Source of the DNA: Empedobacter stercoris
Lineage (GTDB): Bacteria; Bacteroidota; Bacteroidia; Flavobacteriales; Weeksellaceae
Direction: 5' to 3'
Assembly (NCBI RefSeq): GCF_020281205.1
Contig: NZ_JACXZC010000008.1
Coordinates: forward strand, 1 to 64,000
Length of the DNA: 64,000 nucleotides
How positions within the stretch are numbered: position 1 is the first letter of the stretch; the number at the start of each line of letters is the position of its first letter. A program made the position numbers and the translations under genes. Below the pieces are notes generated by a model. It was given only the letters and a program-made list of their open reading frames with translations, ran no database searches and was not told the DNA's origin. Of the stretch, positions 44,034-53,307 are shown piece after piece.

Positions 44034-45128
44034 TTATTTATTTAATTCCTCAAATATCATTAGAGCGTTTCGAGAAATAACTTTCTCATTTGGAGCAAAC
44101 TTTTCGCTAACAAATGTGAATTCTTCATTCTGACCAATCGTCGTAATTTTTCGGATTTCCATTGTACAATCATTTTTATATACCACCACATATTCCTTGT
44201 TGTTCTCAAAAACTTTGGCTTTGTTTGGTATCGCAAATGCATTTCCAATAATATTTTGTTTATCGATAATAATATCTGCACTCAAACCTGGCATCAAGTT
44301 CAAATCTTGATTTTCTAACACAACACGCGCTTTCAAAACGTGTTCATTTTCATCAAACACATTGTATATTTTATCAATTTTTCCAACATAAATTCGATCA
44401 GGATACGCCATAGATTTCACTTTTACAGCATCACCTTTTTTTACATATTGCAGATTATTGGCGTAAATATTTACCATTACCCAAACCTGTTTTAAATTTG
44501 AAATAGAAAAAAGATTTTCATCTGAATCTGAAGTAATAGATTGACCAACGCTCATGTTTTTCTGAACGATATAACCATTTTTAGGTGATAAAATCTGGAA
44601 TTGACCATTGCCAACTGCACGATACATCTTCAAGGTTGCATTGATTTTATCAATTTCAATTTGCGCTGATTGTAATTCGTGTTCTGCCTCGGTAACTTCG
44701 GGCTGAGAAGCCATTCCATCATTCAGCAATTCTTTCTTCGACTTGATTTGTTTTCGAATCAAATCCATTTGATTTTGATGATAACGCTTTTGCTGCACCA
44801 AATCCAGTACTTCGTTCGATTTTACAACTGCCAAAACTTGACCTTGACGAACATAATCGCCTAATTCAAAATTCACTTTATCTACCACTCCTTGCAGCAA
44901 ACTTTTAAAACCAACCAAATCATTTTCGTTGTATTCAATTTTTCCTGACAAGGTTAATTGTTCGTGAATCGGCTGCTCTAAAACAGCTACAATTTCAGTT
45001 GATTTTTTCAGTTGTTCGTTCAAACAAAATTTGTCTTCTTTTACCGCTTCTTTCTGGGGTTCTTGTTTGTTACAACTACTTAAAAACAAGGTAAAAGCAG
45101 CTAAAAAATATAAAGTTTTTTTCATCAT
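44034..45128 (-). CDS. RND efflux periplasmic adaptor lipoprotein (CusB/CzcB type)
   Basis: This membrane-fusion protein bridges the RND pump and the outer-membrane channel. I choose the ATG at 45128 (MMKKTLYFLAAFTLFLSSC, 364 residues), which gives a clean lipobox LSSC. A longer frame reaches 45146 inside the upstream gene. Domains run in the usual order: a beta-barrel and lipoyl half-motif (VDKVNFELGDYVRQGQVLA), a coiled-coil hairpin (about 95-165), then the second lipoyl half (ILSPKNGYIVQKNMSVG) and a beta-barrel (VWVMVNIYANN). No histidine-rich metal tail is present. It starts one base after the TolC-like gene ends. Confidence 0.92.
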   Translation of the reverse strand: MMKKTLYFLAAFTLFLSSCNKQEPQKEAVKEDKFCLNEQLKKSTEIVAVLEQPIHEQLTLSGKIEYNENDLVGFKSLLQGVVDKVNFELGDYVRQGQVLAVVKSNEVLDLVQQKRYHQNQMDLIRKQIKSKKELLNDGMASQPEVTEAEHELQSAQIEIDKINATLKMYRAVGNGQFQILSPKNGYIVQKNMSVGQSITSDSDENLFSISNLKQVWVMVNIYANNLQYVKKGDAVKVKSMAYPDRIYVGKIDKIYNVFDENEHVLKARVVLENQDLNLMPGLSADIIIDKQNIIGNAFAIPNKAKVFENNKEYVVVYKNDCTMEIRKITTIGQNEEFTFVSEKFAPNEKVISRNALMIFEELNK

Positions 45129-45129
45129 C

Positions 45130-46380
45130 TTATAAATCTTGTCCAACGATATAATTTAATTCTTCGAATGTGTTTTGATAATTCTCTAACAAATCAAAAT
45201 AAGCTTGTTGAGATTCTCGATAAGCCTGCGTAAAATCAATAAATTCTAGTAAAGTGATTTGTTTATTTTGGAGATGTTTTTTATAATTGTCAATCATGGT
45301 TAATTGCTCTTGATTATTCAATTTTTTCCACTGAATAAGTGCTTTATCCAATTGACTAATTTGATTTTGAAGTCGATCGATCGAAATATCTAACTCTGAA
45401 TGTAGCGCATTTTTCGTAATTTGTTGTTGATTCAGTACAATTTCAGAAGCTTTGATGTTTCCTTTATTCGTATTGAAAATCGGTAAATCAATACTTACAC
45501 CAACACCAACAAAATCGCGCATAATATTTCCACCTCGATCATAATTTACTTGAAAAGCCAAATCTGGTGTACGTTGTGCTTTTTCTAAAATCAATTGTTT
45601 TTCAGCTAAATTGATTTCATTCTCTTGTTTTTTTAACGCTATATTTTGCTCTTTCGCTAATTGTTTAGCATTAAATGGAATTGATTTGGAGTGAGAATTG
45701 AATCTTGAAAAATCGATTTCATTTACATTTAAATCTGAGTTTTGCGTTAACAATCGAAGTTTATTGATGTATTCAATTTCTTGATTTTCTAGCTCAATTT
45801 GATCTTTTTGTAAACCAATTAATTCGGTTTGAAGTCTATAAAAATCTGCTTTCGGAACATTTTTTAAATCTGCTTGTCGCTGATATTGCATCATCATTTG
45901 TTTAAACAAATCAACGCTATTTTGCAATTCTTTCTTTTCAGATTGAATACGCGCCAACGAAAAATATGTTTGTCTTAATTCTTTTTTCAGCTCACGCAAT
46001 AATTCCTCATACTCAAAAAGTGCAGAACTCTTCTCTAATTCTTTAATCGCAACACGCTTTTTTCGTTTACCAGCGGTTTCAATTAATTGCTCTAATTCGA
46101 CAGAAATTTGTTGATTTTTCCCGTATTTACCGAATAAATAAGGCTGTTCTTCTACATTATAAGTTTTCCAAAGATTAACCTCAGAAATACTCAACGTTGG
46201 ATTTTGCCATAATTTCTCCTGAATAATTTCAGCATCAATTCTGTCTACATTGAATTTATTCGCAATAAGCGCATAATTTTTTTGTAAAAACGCTGCTTCT
46301 AAATTGTCCAACGTTATGTTTTGCGCCTGTGTTTGTATCGCAAGAACAATTGGAATTGCTGTATAATAGATCTTCTTCAC
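45130..46380 (-). CDS. TolC family outer-membrane efflux channel
   Basis: The 416-residue protein has a signal peptide (MKKIYYTAIPIVLAIQTQAQ) and two repeats of long coiled-coil helices typical of TolC/CusC channels (about 25-215 and 230-410). NPTLSISEVNLW and VGVSIDLPIFNTNKG are recognisable strand regions. The start codon is GTG. It opens the tripartite efflux operon. Its promoter (46401-46408) and a set of phased repeats lie just upstream, overlapping the end of the sensor kinase gene. Confidence 0.9.
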   Translation of the reverse strand: MKKIYYTAIPIVLAIQTQAQNITLDNLEAAFLQKNYALIANKFNVDRIDAEIIQEKLWQNPTLSISEVNLWKTYNVEEQPYLFGKYGKNQQISVELEQLIETAGKRKKRVAIKELEKSSALFEYEELLRELKKELRQTYFSLARIQSEKKELQNSVDLFKQMMMQYQRQADLKNVPKADFYRLQTELIGLQKDQIELENQEIEYINKLRLLTQNSDLNVNEIDFSRFNSHSKSIPFNAKQLAKEQNIALKKQENEINLAEKQLILEKAQRTPDLAFQVNYDRGGNIMRDFVGVGVSIDLPIFNTNKGNIKASEIVLNQQQITKNALHSELDISIDRLQNQISQLDKALIQWKKLNNQEQLTMIDNYKKHLQNKQITLLEFIDFTQAYRESQQAYFDLLENYQNTFEELNYIVGQDL

Positions 46381-46400
46381 TTCTACTCTTTTTGAAAATT

Positions 46401-46408
46401 CAAAAGTA
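46401..46408 (-). promoter_or_regulatory. Promoter of the efflux (TolC-adaptor-RND) operon
   Basis: TACTTTTG on the minus strand is an exact match, 20 bases before the GTG start of the TolC gene. Confidence 0.6.
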
Positions 46409-46413
46409 AAAGT

Positions 46414-46457
46414 GTAAGATTAAGGTGAATTTTAAGTTAGATTAAAAGTAGATTAGA
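46414..46457 (-). promoter_or_regulatory. Phased 11-bp direct repeats, probable response-regulator site
   Basis: On the plus strand, four related units start at 46414 (gtaagattaag), 46425 (gtgaattttaa), 46436 (gttagattaaa) and about 46447 (agtagattaga), spaced about one helical turn apart. They cover the region just upstream of and overlapping the -33 position of the efflux promoter. Tandem direct repeats at this spacing are the normal binding mode of OmpR/PhoB-type regulators, and one is encoded next door. The last unit lies in the 3' end of the kinase gene. Confidence 0.5.
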
Positions 46458-47790
46458 AAATGAGTTTAACAATCGTTCCTTTAGGTTTATTCGGAACAAT
46501 TTCGATATCAATTTGATGAAGTGTAAAAATAATATTCGCCATCGAAAGTCCAATGCCTTTTCCTTGAAAATCTTGCGTATTTTTTCCTCGAAAAAAGTTT
46601 TGTTTAATTTGTTTGATATCGGTTTCTAAAATACCAATTCCTAAATCGGAAATATGAATTTGCAAACGATGATTAATTTCCAAAAACTGTACTAAAATCG
46701 GTTGATTGTTCGAATATTTTATTGCGTTACTTACTAAATTATTCAACGCAACTTCTAATAATTTTTCGTTTCCTTGAATGGTTAACAATTGATTATTTTC
46801 GACTTGTAAATCCACATTTATACGTGCTTGATGATACAAAACAGCATTTTCAATCACTTGCCAAACTACTTCATCAATTCGAATTTGACTAAATTCAAAA
46901 CTCGTTTTTGCTCCCGAAAGTAACATCATTTGGTCTAACGTTTCTTGTAAATCATTCGTATATTGTTTAAGCTGTACAATTACGTCTTCGTATTCTTCGA
47001 GCGTTCTTTTTTTATGATTTGTCACCTCTAAAGTCCCTAATAATGCAGTAATTGGCGTTCGTAACTCGTGCGAAACATAATCAATAAAATTCTTTTGTAC
47101 ATTAAAAGTTTGCGCCATTCGATCAATAAAGTGATTGTAGGTTTTGATTAAATCCTCAATTTCTGCATACGATTTATTAAGCTTTAAAGGTTCAGTAAAA
47201 TTCTTCGCATCACGCTCTTTTATTTGTTCAATAATTTTTGTGATCGGCTCATAAGCAATTATTCCTAAAAAATTAGAAAATAGATAAATAAAAATCAACC
47301 CAACCAATGAAACCGAAATCAAAATTTGAAGTAACGATTGCATTTGTTCGTTAAATTCTTGTTTAGATTCACGCGTGATTACAACAAAATCACCTTCGTT
47401 ATCATGATAAAAAATTCCGTTATAAAAGAAATCTTTACTTGTAAAAAAATCGGATTTATTGGCACGAATATTTTCTATAAAATTGGTTGAAATATCTTTA
47501 TTAGAAGACATATTTCCATTGTATTTTTTGTTGTTATGATCAACAATTAAAATATTTTTTCGGGAAATCGTCTTCTCTAATTGACTTTTGATATTATTAT
47601 GTTCTAAAACAGGTAATTCGTCCTTTTCTAAATAATAAATAGAAGCCAAAAGTGTCTTATTCTGCAATGATTTGATCTCTTTTTTCTCCATTTCGGTATA
47701 AAAAGAAAAGTAAATAATTGTAGAAACAATCAGAATAATGATACTGAAAATAACGACTGAATAAAGTGCTAATCGGTGTTTTAATTTCAT
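46453..47790 (-). CDS. Sensor histidine kinase (CusS/ArlS-like)
   Basis: The 445-residue membrane kinase has an N-terminal transmembrane helix (about 9-30), a periplasmic sensor region (about 31-150) and a second helix (about 153-175, LLQILISVSLVGLIFIYLFS). A HAMP-like linker follows, then a HisKA domain with the phospho-acceptor in YVSHELRTPITALL and an HATPase domain (NLVSNAIKYSN, DLGIGILE, GKGIGLSMANII). It lies 3 bases after the response regulator and 72 bases before the efflux operon. It probably detects periplasmic metal ions and activates the pump genes; the signal is inferred from context. Confidence 0.93.
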   Translation of the reverse strand: MKLKHRLALYSVVIFSIIILIVSTIIYFSFYTEMEKKEIKSLQNKTLLASIYYLEKDELPVLEHNNIKSQLEKTISRKNILIVDHNNKKYNGNMSSNKDISTNFIENIRANKSDFFTSKDFFYNGIFYHDNEGDFVVITRESKQEFNEQMQSLLQILISVSLVGLIFIYLFSNFLGIIAYEPITKIIEQIKERDAKNFTEPLKLNKSYAEIEDLIKTYNHFIDRMAQTFNVQKNFIDYVSHELRTPITALLGTLEVTNHKKRTLEEYEDVIVQLKQYTNDLQETLDQMMLLSGAKTSFEFSQIRIDEVVWQVIENAVLYHQARINVDLQVENNQLLTIQGNEKLLEVALNNLVSNAIKYSNNQPILVQFLEINHRLQIHISDLGIGILETDIKQIKQNFFRGKNTQDFQGKGIGLSMANIIFTLHQIDIEIVPNKPKGTIVKLIF

Positions 47791-47793
47791 AAG

Positions 47794-48471
47794 TTAGGCT
47801 TTAAACATATAACCAACGCCTTTTACCGTGTGAATATATTTCGTACCATTTTTCTCTATTTTATTACGCAAATACGAAATGTAAACATCCACAACATTGG
47901 TGTGATTATCGAATGTTATTCCCCAAACCGCATTTAAAATTTGGATACGAGTAACGGTTTTATCTATATTTTCGATTAAATAATTCAACAACTTAAATTC
48001 TCGTGGAGAAAGTTCTGTTTCTTCTTTATTTACAAAAACTTTGTATTGATCCAAATCAATTTCTAAATCATCAAAAATCAATTTATTTTCAGGAGCTTCT
48101 TGCGAACGAAACTGATTCCGGCGCGTCAAAGCTTTGATTCGCGATAATAATTCGTCGAAATGAAATGGTTTTGTAATGTAATCATCTGCACCATAATCTA
48201 AAGCGGATACTTTATCTTGAACTGTATTCAAAGCGCTTAACATCAATATTGGAGTGAATATTTTCTTGTAACGAAGTGTTTGTACAAGCTGAATTCCATC
48301 CATTTTTGGTAACATAATGTCACAAATAATCAAATCAAACTGAATCGTAATAAATTCATCTAAAACAGTTTCTGCATCTTTACAAAGCGTAACCAAATAT
48401 CCATTTTCTTCTAGTCCTTTGATTAAAAAATCGCTAATTCGCTTATCATCTTCGATTACTAAAATTTGCAT
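47794..48471 (-). CDS. OmpR-family response regulator of the efflux locus
   Basis: The 225-residue regulator has a receiver domain (about 1-120) with acidic pocket DD, the phosphorylated aspartate in DLIICDIMLPKMDG and the conserved lysine in YITKPFHFDELL. A winged-helix DNA-binding domain follows (about 130-225; ELSPREFKLLNYLIEN, VVDVYISYLRNKIE). It leads the operon with the sensor kinase. An exact -7 element (48488-48495) lies 16 bases upstream. The phased repeats before the efflux genes are its likely target. Confidence 0.95.
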   Translation of the reverse strand: MQILVIEDDKRISDFLIKGLEENGYLVTLCKDAETVLDEFITIQFDLIICDIMLPKMDGIQLVQTLRYKKIFTPILMLSALNTVQDKVSALDYGADDYITKPFHFDELLSRIKALTRRNQFRSQEAPENKLIFDDLEIDLDQYKVFVNKEETELSPREFKLLNYLIENIDKTVTRIQILNAVWGITFDNHTNVVDVYISYLRNKIEKNGTKYIHTVKGVGYMFKA

Positions 48472-48487
48472 ACACTATCCTTTTTTT

Positions 48488-48495
48488 CAAAATTA
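48488..48495 (-). promoter_or_regulatory. -7 promoter element for the response regulator gene
   Basis: TAATTTTG on the minus strand is an exact match, 16 bases before the ATG. Confidence 0.55.
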
Positions 48496-48570
48496 ATGAA
48501 ATTGACCAAGATAAAATGAATTTAAAGTATTTTCTAATTATTTTTTAATTTAAAAAGCTCAACCAATATA

Positions 48571-48609
48571 CACAGCCCCAAAAAGTTGGACACTTTTGGG
48601 GGCAGTGTA
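48571..48609 (+). repeat. Palindromic dispersed repeat, copy 3
   Basis: agccccaaaaa, gttggacac and ttttgggggc, then agtgtaaa, match the reverse complement of the 41-77 repeat at nearly every base. It lies just past the stop of the oxidoreductase gene (48645, minus strand) and before the response-regulator promoter. The core CCCCAAAAAGTTGGACA resembles IS3-family ends. Confidence 0.6.
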
Positions 48610-48644
48610 AAGGCACCCTTTGTAAAAATATAAAATAGTTGGAA

Positions 48645-49586
48645 TTAAAATCGTAAAATATTTTCTTTCGCTTGATTGAAACCTAAGATTAAATCATCAA
48701 AAACTTCTTGTACAGTTGGAATTGAATCAATTAATGCAGAAACTTGTCCTATTTCTAATTCACCATTTACCAAATCACCTTCAAACATTCCTTTTTTAGA
48801 ACGACCTCTACCTAAAAGCTCTTTCAACTCTTCCGCAGTTGTTCCTTGTTGATATTTTTGTTGCACCTGATTATAAAATTCATTCTTAATCAAACGTACT
48901 GGTGCCAATTCTTTCAATGTTAATTGTGTATCGCCTTCTTTTGCACTTACAATCACTTCCTTGAAAGCTTGATTAGCAGACGATTCTTGCGTAGCTGCAA
49001 AACGAGATCCAATTTGTACACCATCAGCACCAAGAGCAAAAGCTGCCAAAATTTGAGCACCTGTACCAATTCCTCCTGCTGCAATTAAAGGAATATCGAT
49101 TTGTCGTTTTACATTTGGAATAAGACATAAAGTCGTTGTTTCTTCTCTGCCATTATGTCCACCTGCTTCAAAACCTTCTGCCACGACAGCATCAACTCCA
49201 GCTTCTTGAGATTTTAACGCAAATTTTGTACTACTGATAACATGCGTTACTGTAATGCCTTCTTTTTTTAAAATTTCTGTCCACGTTTTTGGATTTCCAG
49301 CAGAAGTAAAAACAACTTTCACACCTTCTTCCACAATTATCTGCATAATTTCTTCAATATTAGGATAAAGCATTGGTACATTTACTCCAAAAGGATGATT
49401 AGTAGCTGCTTTACACTTTTTTATGTGTTCCCGCAAAACATCAGGATACATGCTTCCAGCACCTATTAAACCAAGCCCTCCAGCATTACTAACAGCCGAT
49501 GCTAAACGCCAACCACTGTTCCAAATCATACCTCCTTGAATAATTGGATATTTTATTGCAAATAATTTTGTTATATTCGTGTCCAT
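48645..49586 (-). CDS. Nitronate monooxygenase-like flavin oxidoreductase
   Basis: This FMN-dependent TIM-barrel enzyme belongs to the nitronate monooxygenase/enoyl reductase group. I choose the ATG at 49586 (MDTNITKLFAIKYPIIQGGM, 313 residues), the normal family start; the frame runs 21 hydrophobic codons further but without similarity. Motifs are PIIQGGMIW, GLGLIGAGSM, FGVNVPML, EGFEAGGHNG with the catalytic His, and AAGGIGTGAQILAAFALGA for phosphate binding. The substrate could be a nitronate or another small electron acceptor. It is monocistronic, with a palindromic repeat after its stop. Confidence 0.9.
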   Translation of the reverse strand: MDTNITKLFAIKYPIIQGGMIWNSGWRLASAVSNAGGLGLIGAGSMYPDVLREHIKKCKAATNHPFGVNVPMLYPNIEEIMQIIVEEGVKVVFTSAGNPKTWTEILKKEGITVTHVISSTKFALKSQEAGVDAVVAEGFEAGGHNGREETTTLCLIPNVKRQIDIPLIAAGGIGTGAQILAAFALGADGVQIGSRFAATQESSANQAFKEVIVSAKEGDTQLTLKELAPVRLIKNEFYNQVQQKYQQGTTAEELKELLGRGRSKKGMFEGDLVNGELEIGQVSALIDSIPTVQEVFDDLILGFNQAKENILRF

Positions 49587-49754
49587 TTTCGTTATATTTA
49601 GGCATAAAATTAAATAAATAAAGACAACGAAAAAATTTAATTTTAACATAAAGACTGACAGTTTGACTTTGGCAAATTATTTGATTTGCAAAAAATCGAA
49701 TTTTAAAACAAATTAGAGTTTAATTATCTCTACTAATAATAAAAAATATAAGCT

Positions 49755-49976
49755 ATGTATTGGACTTTAGAATTAGCATCTTATTTGAGTGATGCACCTT
49801 GGCCAGCAACTAAAGATGAATTAATCGATTACGCAATTCGTACTGGTGCACCTTTGGAGGTGGTAGAAAACCTACAATCTATTGAGGACGAAGGAGATTC
49901 TTACGAAAGCATTGAAGAAATTTGGGCTGACTATCCAACGGACGATGATTTCCTTTGGAACGAGGACGAATATTAA
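49755..49976 (+). CDS. DUF2795 domain protein
   Basis: This 73-residue acidic protein of the DUF2795 family, small soluble proteins widespread in Bacteroidota, has no known biochemical role. The first half (MYWTLELASYLSDAPWPATK, then DELIDYAIRTGAPLEVVENL) is the conserved domain, and the C-terminus is very acidic (DDDFLWNEDEY). It is expressed as a single gene: a terminator follows at once, and secA has its own promoter. Confidence 0.9.
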   Translation: MYWTLELASYLSDAPWPATKDELIDYAIRTGAPLEVVENLQSIEDEGDSYESIEEIWADYPTDDDFLWNEDEY

Positions 49977-49978
49977 AA

Positions 49979-50007
49979 TAAAAAAGCCCGAATTGGGGCT
50001 TTTTTCG
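49979..50007 (+). terminator. Terminator after the DUF2795 gene
   Basis: The stem aaaaagccc / ggggcttttt is followed by a T tract, immediately after the stop. Confidence 0.85.
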
Positions 50008-50038
50008 ATTCTATAATCTATAACTAACATAGTTAACG

Positions 50039-50046
50039 TATATTTG
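50039..50046 (+). promoter_or_regulatory. -7 promoter element for secA
   Basis: TATATTTG is an exact match, leaving a leader of about 50 bases before the ATG at 50104. Confidence 0.6.
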
Positions 50047-50103
50047 CATCTTAATTAGTCTCAAATATATTGTGGCTAATTTTGACGAAGAACGCAGAAA
50101 AAT

Positions 50104-53100
50104 ATGAATATTTTAAACAAAATTTTACAAGGATTCTTAGGTGATAAGAATGCAAAAGACGTAAAAGAATTACAAAAATATGTTGACCTTGCCAATCAAG
50201 CAGGTCAATCACTTGGTTCATTAACTATAGATGAATTAAGAGAAAAAACGACAGGTTTCAAAACTCAATTAATAGAAGCTACTAAAGAACTGAAAGCTCA
50301 AATTGATGAGCTAAAGAAAAAAGTAGAAGAAACTGAAGATTTTGGAGAAAAAGAAGACTTGTATACTGAAATTGATAAAATCAATAAACAAGCTTACGAA
50401 ATTGAAGAAAAGATTTTATTAGAAATTTTACCTGAAGCTTTCGCAGTAATGCGTGAGACAGGTAAACGTTTTACAGAAAATGAAACTTTAGAAGTAACTG
50501 CATCTGATTTTGATAAAACATTAGTTCAACGTGGACATGATTTCGTTTCATTAAAAGACGAAAACACTGCTATTTGGAGAAACTCTTGGGATGCTGCCGG
50601 TCGTCAAGTAACATGGGACATGTCTCATTATGATGTACAGTTTATTGGTGGTTCTGCTTTACACTTAGGTCGTATTGCAGAGATGCAAACCGGTGAAGGT
50701 AAAACCTTGGTTGCAACTTTACCAATTTACTTAAATGCTTTAACAGGTCGTGGAGTTCACTTGGTAACTGTAAATGATTACTTAGCAAAACGAGATATGG
50801 CGTGGATGCGTCCTATTTTTTCATTTCATGGATTATCTGTTGATTGTATTGATAACCATCAACCAAATTCACCAGGTCGTCGCGAAGCATATGCTTCTGA
50901 TATTGTTTATGGTACAAATAACGAATTTGGTTTCGACTATTTACGTGACAATATGGCAAACACGCCAGACGCTTTGGTGCAACGTGAGTTAAACTTTGCA
51001 ATTGTCGATGAGGTCGATTCTGTATTAATTGATGATGCTCGTACTCCATTGATTATTTCTGGTCCAGTACCACAAGGAGATCGTCACGAATTTGATGTGT
51101 TACGACCAAAAATTGATCGTCTATACCAAATGCAACGTGAGATGTTAGGAAAAACATTAAACGAAGCGAAAACATTATTCAAACAAGGAGATACAAAAGA
51201 AGGTGGTTTCAAATTGTACCAAGTTTATCGTGGTTTACCGAAATACAAACCATTAATTAAATTCTTATCTCAAGATGGTATTCGTGCTCAATTACAAAAA
51301 ACAGAAGCGCATTTCATTCAAGATAACAACCGAGAAATGCCAAAAGTTGATGAGCATTTATACTTTGTAATTGATGAAAAACAAAATCAATCAGATTTAA
51401 CAGATAAAGGAATTGAGTATTTGTCTAAAGGAATGGAAGACGAGAATTTTTTCATTTTACCAGATGTTTCGACAAATATTGGAGCAATTGAAAACTCTGG
51501 AAAAGATAAAGAAGAAATTCTTAAAATGAAAGAAGAATTCTTCCGTAATTTCTCTATCAAATCGGAGCGTATTCATACATTAAGTCAATTGTTAAAAGCC
51601 TATACTTTATTCGAAAAAGATATCGAATATGTAGTGGTTGATGGTGAAGTAAAAATCGTTGACGAATCGACAGGACGTATTATGGATGGTCGTCGTTACT
51701 CTGATGGATTACACCAAGCAATTGAAGCGAAAGAAAATGTAAAAATTGAAGCAGCTACACAAACGTTTGCGACAATTACATTACAAAACTACTTCCGTAT
51801 GTACAACAAATTAGGAGGTATGACTGGTACTGCGGAAACTGAAGCAGGTGAATTTTGGGAAATTTACAAATTAGATGTTGTTTCTATTCCAACAAACCGT
51901 CCTATTTTACGTCATGATAAAAATGATATTGTTTTCAAAACAAATCGTGAAAAATATAAAGCAGTAATCGAGGAAATTGTTCGCTTATCACAAGATGACA
52001 AACGTCCAGTTTTAGTTGGTACAACAAACGTTGAGATTTCTGAGATATTATCAAAAGCGTTAAAATTGCGTGGTATTAATCACAACGTTTTAAATGCGAA
52101 ATTACACAAAAGCGAGGCTGATATTGTAACAGAAGCTGGTAAACCAGGAGCTGTAACAATTGCAACAAACATGGCTGGTCGAGGTACCGATATTAAATTG
52201 ACACAAGAAGTAAAAGATTCTGGAGGTTTAGCAATTATTGGTACAGAACGTCACGATTCTCGTCGTGTAGACCGTCAGTTACGTGGTCGTGCTGGTCGTC
52301 AAGGAGATCCAGGATCATCTCAATTCTTTGTTTCGTTAGAAGATTCATTAATGCGTTTATTCGGTTCAGAACGAATTGCAAAATTAATGGACCGTATGGG
52401 ACACAAAGATGGAGATGTAATTGAACACTCTATGATTACAAAATCAATTGAACGTGCACAGAAAAAAGTAGAAGAAAACAACTTTGGTATCCGTAAGCGT
52501 TTATTAGAATATGATGATGTAATGAATAAACAACGTGAAGTAATTTACAAACGTCGTCACAATGCATTATTCGGAGATCGTTTGGAAGTAGATATTGCAA
52601 ACATGATTTATGATGTAGCTGCTTCTGTTGTAAGTTCAAACAAAGATTTTGAAGACTTTGGACAATATGAATTAGATTTAATTAAATACTTCACAATGGG
52701 AACTCCTGTTACAGAAGATGAGTTTAAATCTAAATCTGTAAAAGAGTTAACAAACATCACATACGACGCGGCAATTGCAGATTACAAAGCACGTATGCAG
52801 TATGTTGCAGAAACTGCTTTCCCTGTTATTTCGAATGTTTTCGAAAATCAAGGTCATATGTTCTCTCGTATTCAAGTCCCGTTTACAGATGGATTGCGTC
52901 AAATGACAGTTGTTTGTGATTTGAAAGAAGCGTACGAATCTCATGGAAAAACATTAATCAAAGATTTCGAAAAATCGGTTGTATTAAGTTTAATCGATGA
53001 TAACTGGAAAGAGCATTTACGTGATGTTGATGATTTACGTAAAACGTCTCAGAATGCAGTTTACGAGCAGAAAGATCCGTTGGTTGTTTACAAACAAGAG

Positions 53101-53226
53101 TCTTTCCATATCTTCCAAAGAATGTTAGATACAGTGAACAAAGAAATTATTTCGTTCTTGTTCAAAGGTGAATTACCAAATGCACAAAAAGAAGAATCTG
53201 TAGAAGAAACTGAAACAGCGAACTAA
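50104..53226 (+). CDS. secA: Preprotein translocase ATPase SecA
   Basis: SecA drives protein export through SecYEG. At 1040 residues it is larger than E. coli SecA because of insertions typical of Bacteroidota: an N-terminal charged region (about 60-110) and a segment near residues 340-400. Walker A is MQTGEGKTLVA, the DEAD-like Walker B is VDEVDSVLIDDARTPLIISG, and AGRGTDIKL and RQLRGRAGRQGDPG are helicase motifs V and VI. The C-terminus ends in an acidic tail (VEETETAN), and the zinc-binding cysteine motif found in many SecA proteins is absent. Confidence 0.97.
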   Translation: MNILNKILQGFLGDKNAKDVKELQKYVDLANQAGQSLGSLTIDELREKTTGFKTQLIEATKELKAQIDELKKKVEETEDFGEKEDLYTEIDKINKQAYEIEEKILLEILPEAFAVMRETGKRFTENETLEVTASDFDKTLVQRGHDFVSLKDENTAIWRNSWDAAGRQVTWDMSHYDVQFIGGSALHLGRIAEMQTGEGKTLVATLPIYLNALTGRGVHLVTVNDYLAKRDMAWMRPIFSFHGLSVDCIDNHQPNSPGRREAYASDIVYGTNNEFGFDYLRDNMANTPDALVQRELNFAIVDEVDSVLIDDARTPLIISGPVPQGDRHEFDVLRPKIDRLYQMQREMLGKTLNEAKTLFKQGDTKEGGFKLYQVYRGLPKYKPLIKFLSQDGIRAQLQKTEAHFIQDNNREMPKVDEHLYFVIDEKQNQSDLTDKGIEYLSKGMEDENFFILPDVSTNIGAIENSGKDKEEILKMKEEFFRNFSIKSERIHTLSQLLKAYTLFEKDIEYVVVDGEVKIVDESTGRIMDGRRYSDGLHQAIEAKENVKIEAATQTFATITLQNYFRMYNKLGGMTGTAETEAGEFWEIYKLDVVSIPTNRPILRHDKNDIVFKTNREKYKAVIEEIVRLSQDDKRPVLVGTTNVEISEILSKALKLRGINHNVLNAKLHKSEADIVTEAGKPGAVTIATNMAGRGTDIKLTQEVKDSGGLAIIGTERHDSRRVDRQLRGRAGRQGDPGSSQFFVSLEDSLMRLFGSERIAKLMDRMGHKDGDVIEHSMITKSIERAQKKVEENNFGIRKRLLEYDDVMNKQREVIYKRRHNALFGDRLEVDIANMIYDVAASVVSSNKDFEDFGQYELDLIKYFTMGTPVTEDEFKSKSVKELTNITYDAAIADYKARMQYVAETAFPVISNVFENQGHMFSRIQVPFTDGLRQMTVVCDLKEAYESHGKTLIKDFEKSVVLSLIDDNWKEHLRDVDDLRKTSQNAVYEQKDPLVVYKQESFHIFQRMLDTVNKEIISFLFKGELPNAQKEESVEETETAN

Positions 53227-53247
53227 CAGATTTAAAATAATTTTTTA

Positions 53248-53285
53248 AACCCTTTCTGAATGTTTTTAGAAAGGGTTTTTTTGTT
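53248..53285 (+). terminator. Terminator after secA
   Basis: The stem aaaccctttct / agaaagggttt is followed by T residues. Confidence 0.85.
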
Positions 53286-53307
53286 AAATTTATGATTTAC
53301 ATTAAAT

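Noticed and set aside
40923-48471. Efflux locus as a transferred metal-resistance island
   Set aside because: Base composition and gene style match the neighbours and no integrase, attachment sites or IS copies flank it; a palindromic repeat on one side is not enough.
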